32,631 nucleotides of DNA from Micromonospora qiuiae. GTDB lineage: Bacteria > Actinomycetota > Actinomycetes > Mycobacteriales > Micromonosporaceae. Location of the stretch: NCBI RefSeq assembly GCF_016863555.1, contig NZ_BOPC01000086.1, positions 1 to 32,631 on the forward strand, read 5' to 3'. The translations under genes and the position numbers were made by a program. Positions within the stretch are counted from its first letter, which is position 1, and each line of letters opens with the position of its first letter. Positions 7,971 to 15,225 of the stretch are shown here, piece by piece. The notes below the pieces were generated by a model. That model ran no database searches, had not been told where the DNA came from, and saw only the letters and a list, made by a program, of their open reading frames with translations.

Positions 7971-8407
7971 CGCGCCGGCTCCGCTCCGGGGCCATCGGCC
8001 TGTCCGAGCAGGACGGTCGCCGAGGCCGGCGCCACCGCGGTGCGGGCTGCGCAGGTGCCCTCGCCGACCACGACGACCCTCAGGTCGCACACGATCCGCT
8101 CGTCGTCGGCTTCGGTGACCGTGCCCTCGCAGCGCACGGTCTCGCCAGCGAAGACGAGGTTGCGGAAGGTGAAGTCGAGGCGGTGCACGAACGACTTCGG
8201 ACCCAGCCAGTCCTGCAGCTGCTCGACCAGCAGCGCCCCGAAGACCTGGCCGTCCACGATGGGCCCGGGGAGCTTCTTCTCTGCGACGTACTCGGGGTCG
8301 TAGTGGAGCCGGTGCCAGTCCCAGGTGGCACCGGCGTAGGCGACCATGTCCGTGAGCCGGATGGTGCGCTCCAGGGGCGGCACGGCCTGCCCGACCGTGA
8401 TGCTCAT
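7967..8407 (-). CDS. MaoC-like enoyl-CoA hydratase subunit (catalytic)
   Basis: Single-hotdog protein of 146 residues. It carries the R-hydratase dyad Asp30 and His35 in ATWDWHRLHYD, followed by LPGPIVDGQVFGALL, so it should be the catalytic half of a hydratase adding water across an enoyl-CoA. The short length, adjacency to a second MaoC-like subunit and the Ltp2/DUF35 pair resemble ChsH1 of the igr operon. There, as I recall, ChsH1 supplies Asp and His at nearly the same spacing and ChsH2 supplies the other hotdog. ATG at 8407 and TGA of the preceding gene overlap by 4 nt. The longer upstream frame is out-of-frame reading of the next gene. Confidence 0.82.
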   Translation of the reverse strand: MSITVGQAVPPLERTIRLTDMVAYAGATWDWHRLHYDPEYVAEKKLPGPIVDGQVFGALLVEQLQDWLGPKSFVHRLDFTFRNLVFAGETVRCEGTVTEADDERIVCDLRVVVVGEGTCAARTAVAPASATVLLGQADGPGAEPAR

Positions 8408-8904
8408 GACGACTTCTCCAGTGCCACGAAGATGAGGCTCTCCTCGTTCTCGGCGAGCAGCTCGCCGTCCTGGTTGGTGTAGCTGGCCTTGGACATGACG
8501 ATGAGCATCGCGTGCCCCGAGCCGGTGACCTTCTCGGTCACGCCCTCGATACGCCAGGTGGCCGTCACCACGTCCTCCGGCCGGATCCGCCGGTGGAAGA
8601 CGTACGAGTTGCCGCCCCGCACCTGCCGGGTCCCCGGGATGTCCAGGCCCCAGGTGTGGCCGGGGTACCCCTCGTGGTCCATCGGCAGGCCGGCGTACTG
8701 GTTGGTCTCGCACACCAGCGTCAACGGCAGGGTCACCCCCGCGAGGCCCTGCGCCCGCGCGTACTCGGCGTCGGAGTAGAGCGGATTGTCGTCCCCGATG
8801 GCCAGGCCGAAGTAGCGGCCGGCGGCGGCGCCGAACGGCTCGGGCGCGGTGTAGACCCTGGTCCGCCCCTCCAGCGCGCGGACCTCGTCGGTGAGCAGGC
8901 TCAT
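8404..8904 (-). CDS. MaoC-like hydratase subunit (N-terminal ChsH2-like)
   Basis: 166-residue hotdog protein beginning MSLLTDEVRALEG. The hydratase region reads GDDNPLYSDAEYARAQGLAG. The Asp is kept but the usual His is Tyr43, so this subunit alone is probably not catalytic and is likely to shape the CoA/acyl pocket of a heteromeric hydratase with the next gene product. FAS1-like MaoC N-domains have this form. It has no DUF35 tail, which ChsH2 of mycobacteria carries; here that domain is a separate gene at 6391. Both ends overlap neighbours by 4 nt. Confidence 0.78.
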   Translation of the reverse strand: MSLLTDEVRALEGRTRVYTAPEPFGAAAGRYFGLAIGDDNPLYSDAEYARAQGLAGVTLPLTLVCETNQYAGLPMDHEGYPGHTWGLDIPGTRQVRGGNSYVFHRRIRPEDVVTATWRIEGVTEKVTGSGHAMLIVMSKASYTNQDGELLAENEESLIFVALEKSS

Positions 8905-10121
8905 GCCCGCGCCTCGGTCTCGGCCGGGTACAGCGCCGTCGGGAGGACCTCCAGCAGGAACTCCGGACGCAGCAGTCCCTTGCAGAGCGCCCCGGTGGAC
9001 GCCGGCCACGGCGGGCTGAGCAGCCGCTCGCGCACGGGGGCCACCGCCCGGTAGTCCGGCAGCGCCGACTCCACGCAGTACTCCGTGGTCTCCAGCAGGT
9101 CCGCCGGGCCGAGCCCGGCGTGCTTCAGCAGCGTCAGGATCGAGCCGTACGTCACCTCGGCCTGGGCGCCGATGTCCCCCGGGTGCAGAGCCTCCTGGGT
9201 CACCATGTCGAGCGCGGCGAAGCCGGACATGAACAGCATCCGGCCGGCCTTGATCCCCGGCGAGTAGGTCAGCGTGTCGTACCGCTTCCAGCCCGGGTTC
9301 ACCAGCTCCAAGGGGTGCCGGGAGGCGGTGACGTCGATGGCGACCAGCTGCTCGGGCAGGTGCAGCCGGCTCATCAGGATCCCGCCCGCGCCCGGGTACA
9401 CGCCGGCCCCGCCGAGCCGCTCCTTACGGATCCGGTGGGTCTTGCGGTAGACCTCGCGGGTCTCGGGGGTCGAGTAGTCGTAGGTGGTGACGGCGTTGTC
9501 CAACGACAGCCCGGCCTGCTCGAGGAGCTGGCCCGCCCGGTCGAGGCAGTAGGCGTACTGGCCCACGAAGTCGCCGGGGTGGATGACGTCGCCGTTCTCG
9601 TCGATCGGCACGATCGTGGGCAGGTAGACGACGCCGTCGTAGCCCTCGGTCACCGGGGAGCTCCGCCAGGTGCCGGCCTCGCGCGCCTCGCTGGCGATCC
9701 GCAGCTGCTTGCCGCCGCCGACCGCGTGCAGCTCGACCTCGAGGAACGCGGTACGCCGGACCAGGCGCTCCACGACGACCGTGCGGACGGTGGGGGTGTG
9801 CTCACCGAAGAGCTCCCGGCGCACCGCGGCGGCCGCCTCGTATTCGGGCAGGCCGGAGAGCGTGACGTTCTCGGTGATGCGGGTGACGTCCGCGATGCTG
9901 AGACCGGCGCCCTCGAGGATGGTGAGCACCTTCTGGTAAGCGGTCCGGGCCTGCTCCTCCATGCTGCCCTTGACCACCATCTTGCCGACCGCCGCGTCGT
10001 GCGCCGCCGCGGTGTGGCCGGAGGTCCAGGCCACGTCCCCCTCCGCCAGGCCGAGGCAGAAGGTGAAGCCCTCGTAGGGGAACCACGGGAAGGATTCAGG
10101 CTTGATGGCGTGCAATGTCAT
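8901..10121 (-). CDS. Three-domain Rid (YjgF/UK114) family protein
   Basis: 406 residues made of three tandem Rid domains, about 1-135, 136-272 and 273-406. RidA-type proteins are normally about 130 residues, form trimers and hydrolyse reactive imines/enamines. Each part shows the pattern 'TSGxT/MSGFA ... QAxxTYxxxLxxLxxAGL..ADVxxxTxYxxxxLPDYxAVxxVRxxLF'. Domain 1 keeps an Arg (Arg113 in TPTVRTVVVERL) at the position of the substrate-binding Arg of RidA. By eye, domains 2 (YPGAGGILMS) and 3 (WPASTGALCK) do not. One chain may thus mimic a trimer with a single active site. The ATG at 10121 overlaps the MmgE/PrpD gene by 4 nt. Role in the pathway is unknown: an imine, enamine or enol intermediate is suggested by family only. 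Confidence 0.82.
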   Translation of the reverse strand: MTLHAIKPESFPWFPYEGFTFCLGLAEGDVAWTSGHTAAAHDAAVGKMVVKGSMEEQARTAYQKVLTILEGAGLSIADVTRITENVTLSGLPEYEAAAAVRRELFGEHTPTVRTVVVERLVRRTAFLEVELHAVGGGKQLRIASEAREAGTWRSSPVTEGYDGVVYLPTIVPIDENGDVIHPGDFVGQYAYCLDRAGQLLEQAGLSLDNAVTTYDYSTPETREVYRKTHRIRKERLGGAGVYPGAGGILMSRLHLPEQLVAIDVTASRHPLELVNPGWKRYDTLTYSPGIKAGRMLFMSGFAALDMVTQEALHPGDIGAQAEVTYGSILTLLKHAGLGPADLLETTEYCVESALPDYRAVAPVRERLLSPPWPASTGALCKGLLRPEFLLEVLPTALYPAETEARA

Positions 10122-11491
10122 GGACGTTCCTTCGCAGAGCTGGGCAGGAGGAGGGCCAGTGCGTCGAGCAGGGGGGCCAGGTCGGGGTGCCGGTCGAGTT
10201 CCCGTACCGCGTCGAACAGGGGCGTGGCATCCCGGCCGGCCAGCCCCGTCGCCTTGGCGACCAGGCCTTCGTCGGTGAGCGGGTTGTCGGGTCCGCCCGC
10301 GCTGCGGGGCACCGACCCGTGGATATCGGCGCCGTCGCGCAGGACGACCCGCACCGCGCCGGGGGCGTCGGCGGCGACGCCGTCGCTCGGAGTGATCTCG
10401 ACGTGGACCCGGCCCGCGAGCTCGGCGACCTCCGGACGGCGGATGGAGTCCGGCTCGAAGGTGTCCAGCCCGAGCCGGCCGTCGACGACCAGCGCCGCCA
10501 CGCTCCACGGCAGCGAGAATTTGGCGGCGTAGTCGCTCGCCGGGCGGGTCAGGTCGCGGCTGGTGTCGCAGACCACCGAAGCCGAGTCCGGGTGTACGCG
10601 CGCCACGATGTGGTCAACGTCGCCGGGCCGGAACGGCCGCGTCGCCAGCGCCGCCGCGGTCGCGTCGAGCGCGGCGTGGGACAACTGGCAGGCGGGGTAC
10701 GGCTTGATCCCGATCCGGGTGGTCTCCCACCGCTGTCCGAGGTCGCGCACGATCGAGGCCCGGTCGGCTTCTCCCTGGGCCAGCGCGTCGTAGATCCCGT
10801 GCGGGCCGTCAAAGACCGTCTCCGGCCCGGTCGCCCCGGCGGCGGCGAGCCGGGCGGCGAGGATGCCGGCGTGCGAGGCGAAGCCGGGGTGCAGCTGCTT
10901 GGTGGAGGCGCCGGTGCCCAGAAAGGCGAGCAGTCCGCCCGCCTGGCTGCCGGCGATGCCGAGCGCGTGGGTGGTGCGCTCCGCGTCCAGCCCGGACAGG
11001 CGCGCCGCCACCAGGGCCGACGAGAAGACGCCGGCCACCATCGTCGCGTGCAGACCGCGGGCGTGGAACCCGTGTGGTACCGCGGCCGCGATCCGGCAGG
11101 CGGCCTCATACCCGACGATCGCCGCGTCGAGCACCGCCGGGCCCGACGCGGCGGCCTGCTCGCCAACGGCCAGGGCGGCCGGCAGCACCACCGCGGTGGC
11201 GTGGATGAGGCCGCCGGCGTGGGTGTCGTCGAAGTCGAGGGCGTGCACGAGCGACCCGTTCGCGAGGGCCGCCGCGGGCGCGGAGACCCGCGGCCCGCGG
11301 CCCAGGATCGTCGCCTCCCGCGGGCCGCCCAGCTCCGCGGCCACGGCGACCGCCGCCGGCACCGCTCCGGTGCGCACCGCGCCGACCACGTTGGCCAGCC
11401 CGTCGAACAGGTGCCGCTGCGCCGCCCGGCGAACCTCCGCCGGGAACGCCCGGACCGAGAGTCCCCATTCGGCCAGCGTTGAGGCGATCAT
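10118..11491 (-). CDS. MmgE/PrpD family protein
   Basis: 457 residues, full length for the MmgE/PrpD family (2-methylcitrate dehydratase, cis-aconitate decarboxylase and many unassigned dehydratases or decarboxylases of tricarboxylate-like substrates). Seen: SLVHALDFDDTHAGGLIHATAVVLPAAL near residues 80-107, FHARGLHATMVAGVFSSALVAARLSGL, GSQAGGLLAFLGTGASTKQLHPGFASHAGILAA, the GIKPYPACQLSHAALDA block, then the small C-terminal domain. The His and Lys residues in HPGF and KPYPACQ are those expected in the active site. It needs no cofactor. It is followed by the triple Rid gene and preceded by the CoA-transferase, each with a 4-nt overlap. The substrate cannot be assigned. Confidence 0.88.
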   Translation of the reverse strand: MIASTLAEWGLSVRAFPAEVRRAAQRHLFDGLANVVGAVRTGAVPAAVAVAAELGGPREATILGRGPRVSAPAAALANGSLVHALDFDDTHAGGLIHATAVVLPAALAVGEQAAASGPAVLDAAIVGYEAACRIAAAVPHGFHARGLHATMVAGVFSSALVAARLSGLDAERTTHALGIAGSQAGGLLAFLGTGASTKQLHPGFASHAGILAARLAAAGATGPETVFDGPHGIYDALAQGEADRASIVRDLGQRWETTRIGIKPYPACQLSHAALDATAAALATRPFRPGDVDHIVARVHPDSASVVCDTSRDLTRPASDYAAKFSLPWSVAALVVDGRLGLDTFEPDSIRRPEVAELAGRVHVEITPSDGVAADAPGAVRVVLRDGADIHGSVPRSAGGPDNPLTDEGLVAKATGLAGRDATPLFDAVRELDRHPDLAPLLDALALLLPSSAKERP

Positions 11492-12738
11492 CGGGAGCCG
11501 GTCTCCGGGCCGGGGGCGTCGGACTGGCCGGTCGCCGGTTCGGCGCCGAACGCGCCGTCGCGGCGCAGCTCGGCGATCTTCCCGTCGTCGAGGCCGGCGA
11601 TGTCGCGCAGCACCTCGTCGAAGTGCTCGTTGCGCAGCGGCGCCCGGCGGTACTGTGGGAGTTCCGCCCCGACGCGCACCGGCGAGGCGACCTGCTGGAC
11701 GGTACCGAACCGCGGGTGCTCGGTCGTCACGACCAAGTTGCGGGCGAGGGTGTGCTCCTCCTTGAGCGCCGCGGGCACGTCGTTGATCGGGCCGCAGGGG
11801 ATACTCGCGGGGTAGAGCACCGACAGCCACTCGTCGACCGTGCGCCGCCGGAAGATGTCCTCCAGCTTGGCCAGCAGCTCCTCACGGTGCTGCTGACGCC
11901 CGGAGAAGTTGGCGTACGGCGACCCGTGCGCCGCCCACTCGGGGTGGCCGATCACCTCCGCCAGGCGGGCCCAGAACTTCTCCTTCGCGCAGCCGACCAC
12001 GAGCCAGCCGTCGCTGGCCTGAAACGCCTGAAACGGCACCAGCGAGGGGTGCGCCGAATGGCGGGTCCTGGCCGGCTGGTAGCCGGCGTTGAGGTGCCAC
12101 GCCGCGGGGTAGGTCAACATCGCGATTGCGGTGTCGTAGAGGCTCACGTCGCAGTCCATGCCCACGCCGTCCCGGCGCGCCGCGTGCAGCCCCGCCAGCA
12201 GGGCGATCGCCGCGACGTAGCCACCGGAGAAGTCGACCAGGGACAGCCCCGACTTGGTCGGCGGACCGTCTGGCTCACCGGTGAGGTCCATCCAGCCGGC
12301 CAGGCCCTGCAGCACGTAGTCGTAGCCGGGCTCGTTCTTCCGCGGCCCGGTCATGCCGAACCCGGTCAGCGAGCAGCAGACGATCGCCGGGTTGAGGTGC
12401 TTGAGCTGGTCGTAGGTGATGCCGATCTTCTCCGGCACGTCCCCGCGCAGGTTGGAGTAGACGGCGTCGGAGACCTTCACCAGTTCCTCGAAGACCTCGC
12501 GGCCGGCGCGCGTGGTCAGGTCGAGAGAGATGCTCTTCTTGTTGCGGTTGAAGGTCTCGAAGAAGAGCGAGTCCTCGCCCTCGGCGTACGGCGGAACGTA
12601 GCGGCCGACGTCTCCACCGACCCGGGGATCCTCGATCTTGACGACCTCCGCCCCGAGATCGGCCAGGTGCACGCTGCCGAAGGGGCCGGCCCCGTACTGC
12701 TCGAGCGAGATGATCCGCACGTCCTCCAGCGGTCTCAT
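11488..12738 (-). CDS. Family III CoA-transferase (CaiB/BaiF)
   Basis: 416 residues, usual size. Moves CoA from a donor acyl-CoA (often succinyl-CoA) to a carboxylate, activating substrate without ATP. Seen: MRPLEDVRIISLEQYGAGPFG at the start, LADLGAEVVKIEDP, NRNKKSISLDLTT, GLAGWMDLTGEPDGPP, and SLVDFSGGYVAAIALLAGL, whose Asp is the nucleophile that forms the acyl-aspartyl anhydride. Also DVSLYDTAIAMLTYPA and PCGPINDVPAALKEEH near the C-terminus. Overlaps both neighbours by 4 nt. With the MaoC hydratase (13775), MmgE/PrpD (10118) and CitE lyase (4326), it makes a set similar to bacterial itaconate-degradation clusters. The window also holds an ATP-dependent ligase (15222), so two activation steps may exist. 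Confidence 0.92.
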   Translation of the reverse strand: MRPLEDVRIISLEQYGAGPFGSVHLADLGAEVVKIEDPRVGGDVGRYVPPYAEGEDSLFFETFNRNKKSISLDLTTRAGREVFEELVKVSDAVYSNLRGDVPEKIGITYDQLKHLNPAIVCCSLTGFGMTGPRKNEPGYDYVLQGLAGWMDLTGEPDGPPTKSGLSLVDFSGGYVAAIALLAGLHAARRDGVGMDCDVSLYDTAIAMLTYPAAWHLNAGYQPARTRHSAHPSLVPFQAFQASDGWLVVGCAKEKFWARLAEVIGHPEWAAHGSPYANFSGRQQHREELLAKLEDIFRRRTVDEWLSVLYPASIPCGPINDVPAALKEEHTLARNLVVTTEHPRFGTVQQVASPVRVGAELPQYRRAPLRNEHFDEVLRDIAGLDDGKIAELRRDGAFGAEPATGQSDAPGPETGSR

Positions 12739-13778
12739 GCCTTGCCTCCGGTCAGTTCTGCGATCAAGGCCAGAATCTCGTTCTGCGCCACGCGCACGTC
12801 CTCGGCACCGATGCCGTGGGTGGGCGGGCTGAGCTTCACCGAGTCGGCCTTCCCCTCGTACGCGGCGATCCGCGCGGCCACGTGGTCGCGGTCGCCGGCG
12901 AGGGTGAGCGCGTCGACCATCTCGTCGCTGACCTGGTCGGCCAGGTAGTCCGCGCCCTGGCCGGCGCGGAACGCGTCGATCACCGCCTGCTGCTGCTCGC
13001 TCAGCCCGTGGAAGTCGAAGAAGTCGGCGTAGGTGCGCACGCTGGCGTAGAAGCCGACCAGGCCCGCCACCCTCCGGCGCGCCTGCACGGGATCGGGGTC
13101 CACCGAGCAGCAGGCCGAGACGACGACGTCAACGTCGGGGCGCGTCTTGCCCTCGGTGCGGGCGATCCCGGCCTCCAACTCGGGCAGGACCCGCTCGACG
13201 AGGTAGCGCGGCGAGCAGAGCTCGTGGCTGATCCAGCCGTCGCCGATTTGGCCGGTCAGCCGCGTCATTGCCGGCCCCATCGCGGCGAGGTAGACCGGGA
13301 TCTGCTGCCGCAGGACCGGGAACGGCCGCTCGTAGCCGCGGATGTGCATCGGCTCGTACTCGCCGTCGAGGGCGATCTGCTCGCCGGAGGTGCAGGTCCG
13401 CCAGAAGTGCCGGATGTTGCGGACCGTCTCTCGCATGTGCGGCACCGGCTTGCCGAAGCGTGCGTTGTGCCACTGCTCGTTGAGTCGCTGCACACCGGAC
13501 CCCAGCCCGAGCACGAAACGTCCGTCCGACAGTTCGTCGATATCCAACGCCTCAAGGGCGGTGATCATCGGGCTGCGGGTGAACGCCAGGGCGATCGAGG
13601 TACCGATCTTCGCGCGGCTGGTGCCCTGCGCCAGCGCCGCCGCGGTGATCGTGGCGCTGCGGTGCAGCTCCGAGACCCACAGGACCTCGGCGCCGGCTTC
13701 CTCCGCGCGCCGCCCCGCGTCGACGAACTCCTCGAGGGTTTCGCCCCAGGGCTGGTAGGTGATGCGCATCCGACTCAC
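12735..13778 (-). CDS. LLM-class F420-dependent oxidoreductase
   Basis: Luciferase-like TIM-barrel protein of 347 residues. Such enzymes use F420H2 (or FMNH2) for hydride transfer or oxygen insertion. Seen: RITYQPWGETLEEFVDAGRRAEEAGAEVLWVSELHRS at the N-terminus, AKIGTSIALAFTRSP, LDIDELSDGRFVLGLGSGVQRLNEQWHN, and PVYLAAMGPAMTRLTGQIGDGW in the middle: all typical of actinobacterial LLM F420 proteins. F420 is favoured because npdG lies at the end of the same gene run and no flavin reductase is present. The start is GTG at 13778 (GTGA overlap with the MaoC gene) or ATG at 13769. It may reduce a C=C or C=O bond or oxidise an alcohol of the substrate. Confidence 0.85.
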   Translation of the reverse strand: MSRMRITYQPWGETLEEFVDAGRRAEEAGAEVLWVSELHRSATITAAALAQGTSRAKIGTSIALAFTRSPMITALEALDIDELSDGRFVLGLGSGVQRLNEQWHNARFGKPVPHMRETVRNIRHFWRTCTSGEQIALDGEYEPMHIRGYERPFPVLRQQIPVYLAAMGPAMTRLTGQIGDGWISHELCSPRYLVERVLPELEAGIARTEGKTRPDVDVVVSACCSVDPDPVQARRRVAGLVGFYASVRTYADFFDFHGLSEQQQAVIDAFRAGQGADYLADQVSDEMVDALTLAGDRDHVAARIAAYEGKADSVKLSPPTHGIGAEDVRVAQNEILALIAELTGGKA

Positions 13779-14299
13779 TCCTGGTCCAGCGTCAGCGGTG
13801 CCTTGCCCTCGGGGAAGATTCCTTCGATCTGCTCGGCCCCCCGCTTGTAGACGTAGAACGTCCGCTTGAACGAGCAGACCTCGTCGCCGTGCTGGTTCAG
13901 CGTGCGGGTGCGAACGGTGACGATGCCGGCGTGCGGGCGGCTGCCCGACTCCCGCTTTTCCAGCACGAGCGACTCGCTGAACAACGTGTCGCCGGCGAAG
14001 ACCGGGTGGGTCATCCGGATCTCGTCCCAGCCGAGGTTGGCGAAGGCGTTCTGGGTGATGTCCGTGACGCTCTGGCCGACCGCAATCGCCACGGTCAGCG
14101 TGGAGACCACCAGTGGTTTCTTGAACTCCGACTGCGAAGCGTAGACGGAGTTGAAGTGCATCTGGTTGGTGTTCATGGTCAACAGCGAGAACCAGATGTT
14201 GTCATTCTCGGTGACTGTGCGGCCCAGCGGGTGCTTGTAGACGTCACCCAACTCAAAGTCCTCGTAGAAGCGACCCGTCCACCCCGGCTTGACTGTCAT
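13775..14299 (-). CDS. MaoC-family hydratase, first gene of the operon
   Basis: 174-residue hotdog protein starting MTVKPGWTGRFYEDFELGDVYKHP. The hydratase motif reads LLTMNTNQMHFNSVYA: His48 is kept and Asn43 stands at the usual Asp position. This resembles the larger MaoC group containing mesaconyl- and itaconyl-CoA hydratases. The pattern VFAGDTLFSESLVLEKRESGSRPHAGIVTVRTRTLNQHG is standard for it. First gene behind the promoter at 14333-14361, with a 33-nt leader to its start codon. It is distinct from the two short MaoC subunits at 7967 and 8404, so the operon encodes two different hydratases, matching two separate cleavage enzymes. Confidence 0.82.
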   Translation of the reverse strand: MTVKPGWTGRFYEDFELGDVYKHPLGRTVTENDNIWFSLLTMNTNQMHFNSVYASQSEFKKPLVVSTLTVAIAVGQSVTDITQNAFANLGWDEIRMTHPVFAGDTLFSESLVLEKRESGSRPHAGIVTVRTRTLNQHGDEVCSFKRTFYVYKRGAEQIEGIFPEGKAPLTLDQE

Positions 14300-14332
14300 A
14301 CCGCGCCTCTCAAGCGATCATCCCGTAGGCCG

Positions 14333-14361
14333 AGGTTAAACCTCAGACGTTTGAATGTCAA
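14333..14361 (-). promoter_or_regulatory. Promoter of the leftward catabolic operon
   Basis: On the minus strand a perfect -35 TTGACA (14356-14361), a 17-nt spacer and a -10 TAACCT (14333-14338) lie about 34 nt upstream of the MaoC start. This is the best sigma-70-type promoter I see in the window. The spacer contains the near-palindrome described next. Confidence 0.65.
14343..14354. promoter_or_regulatory. Candidate operator TCAGACGTTTGA
   Basis: A 12-bp near-perfect palindrome (10 of 12 bases symmetric) lies exactly between the -35 and -10 boxes. Its core CAGACGTTTG recurs exactly at 25018-25027, and nine of ten bases recur at 14459-14467. Position in the spacer suggests repression. Confidence 0.5.
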
Positions 14362-14456
14362 CATTGGAAAAGTGTCCCACGCGGCCCATCTAAGCAGGTG
14401 AGAGCAGCGATGAGCGCCCCGCTGAACAACCCGCACAGGAGCTCTCGTTGCTATAT

Positions 14457-14467
14457 GTCAGACGTTT
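14457..14467. promoter_or_regulatory. Second copy of the operator-like box
   Basis: GTCAGACGTTT just beyond the 3' end of the GntR gene and about 115 bp upstream of the box in the promoter spacer. It also holds GT-CAG-AC, the GT-N3-AC core typical of FadR-subfamily GntR sites. The remaining 14363-14456 interval shows nothing else I can name. Confidence 0.4.
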
Positions 14468-14475
14468 CGGCAGGC

Positions 14476-15225
14476 CTAATCGCTGTACGCTTCGCGCAGG
14501 GCAATCAGGTGCTTCAGCATCTCGGCCGCCGCCGCCTCACCGTCACCGTTCTCGATCGCGGCGAGGATCACCTCGTGCTCGTGGTCCACGCCGGCCCAGA
14601 ACTCGTCGGGGACGCTCGGCGAGAGGAACTTCGCTTGGAGCACTCGGAAGACTGGCTCGGTCATCATGCTCAACAGACGGTTGCCCGCGGCTTCGACGAT
14701 GATGGCGTGGAAGTTGCGGTGCTCGCGGAACCGGCCCCCGCGGCCTCGGGTAAGCATCTCCCGCTCGATCGCCTCGCGCAGCGCCTTGAGATGGTCGTCC
14801 CCGCGGCGCAGCGCGGCCAGCCGCGCCGCGGGCACCTCCAGCACCTCGCGCGCCTCGAGCATCTCGCCGACGGTGACCGAGGCGCTGCCGGACATCAGCC
14901 CGATGCTGGTTTCGAGATAGTCGCTGACCTGCTCGAAGTTCACCGTGCTCACGAAGGTCCCGCCGGTGGTGCCCCGCGTCGTGCGGATGAGGTCCCGCGA
15001 GGCCAGGACCCGCAGTGCCTCCCGCACGGTGCTCCGGCTGACGCCGAACGTCGCGGCGAGCTCCGCCTCGGACGGCAATCGGTCCCCTGCGGAGAGGGAG
15101 CCCGTGAGGATCAGCTCCCGCAGCTGGTCGGCCACCTGCTGGTAGGCGGTCCGCACCCTGCTCACCGGCAGGTTGCCGGAGCCGCCCCGGGCACCCTGGA
15201 TCTCTTTCAGGGGATTACCGGTCAT
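14476..15225 (-). CDS. GntR-family transcription regulator, FadR subfamily
   Basis: 249 residues. The N-terminal winged helix-turn-helix is visible: AYQQVADQLRELILTG, GDRLPSEAELAATFGVSRST, VREALRVLASRDLI and the wing RGTTGGTFV. The all-helical FCD domain follows, with HRNFHAIIVEAAGN and DHEHEVILAAIENGD giving the His/Asp metal or ligand-binding residues. FadR-type regulators usually sense an organic acid or acyl-CoA. The ATG at 15225 has GAGAAGG upstream and overlaps the ligase stop by 4 nt, so the regulator is the last gene of the transporter/ligase operon. Its 3' end lies directly above the promoter of the next operon. It may control both operons through the shared box. Confidence 0.9.
   Translation of the reverse strand: MTGNPLKEIQGARGGSGNLPVSRVRTAYQQVADQLRELILTGSLSAGDRLPSEAELAATFGVSRSTVREALRVLASRDLIRTTRGTTGGTFVSTVNFEQVSDYLETSIGLMSGSASVTVGEMLEAREVLEVPAARLAALRRGDDHLKALREAIEREMLTRGRGGRFREHRNFHAIIVEAAGNRLLSMMTEPVFRVLQAKFLSPSVPDEFWAGVDHEHEVILAAIENGDGEAAAAEMLKHLIALREAYSD

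Noticed and set aside
6783..8303. 506-codon plus-strand frame opposite thiolase and MaoC genes
   Set aside because: Shadow frame without motifs. The minus-strand genes show catalytic residues and 4-nt overlaps.
9120..10532. Long plus-strand open frame of 470 codons opposite the Rid gene
   Set aside because: Low-complexity Arg/Gly/Ala-rich text with no motif. It lies antisense to well-supported genes in GC-rich DNA, where such empty frames are common.
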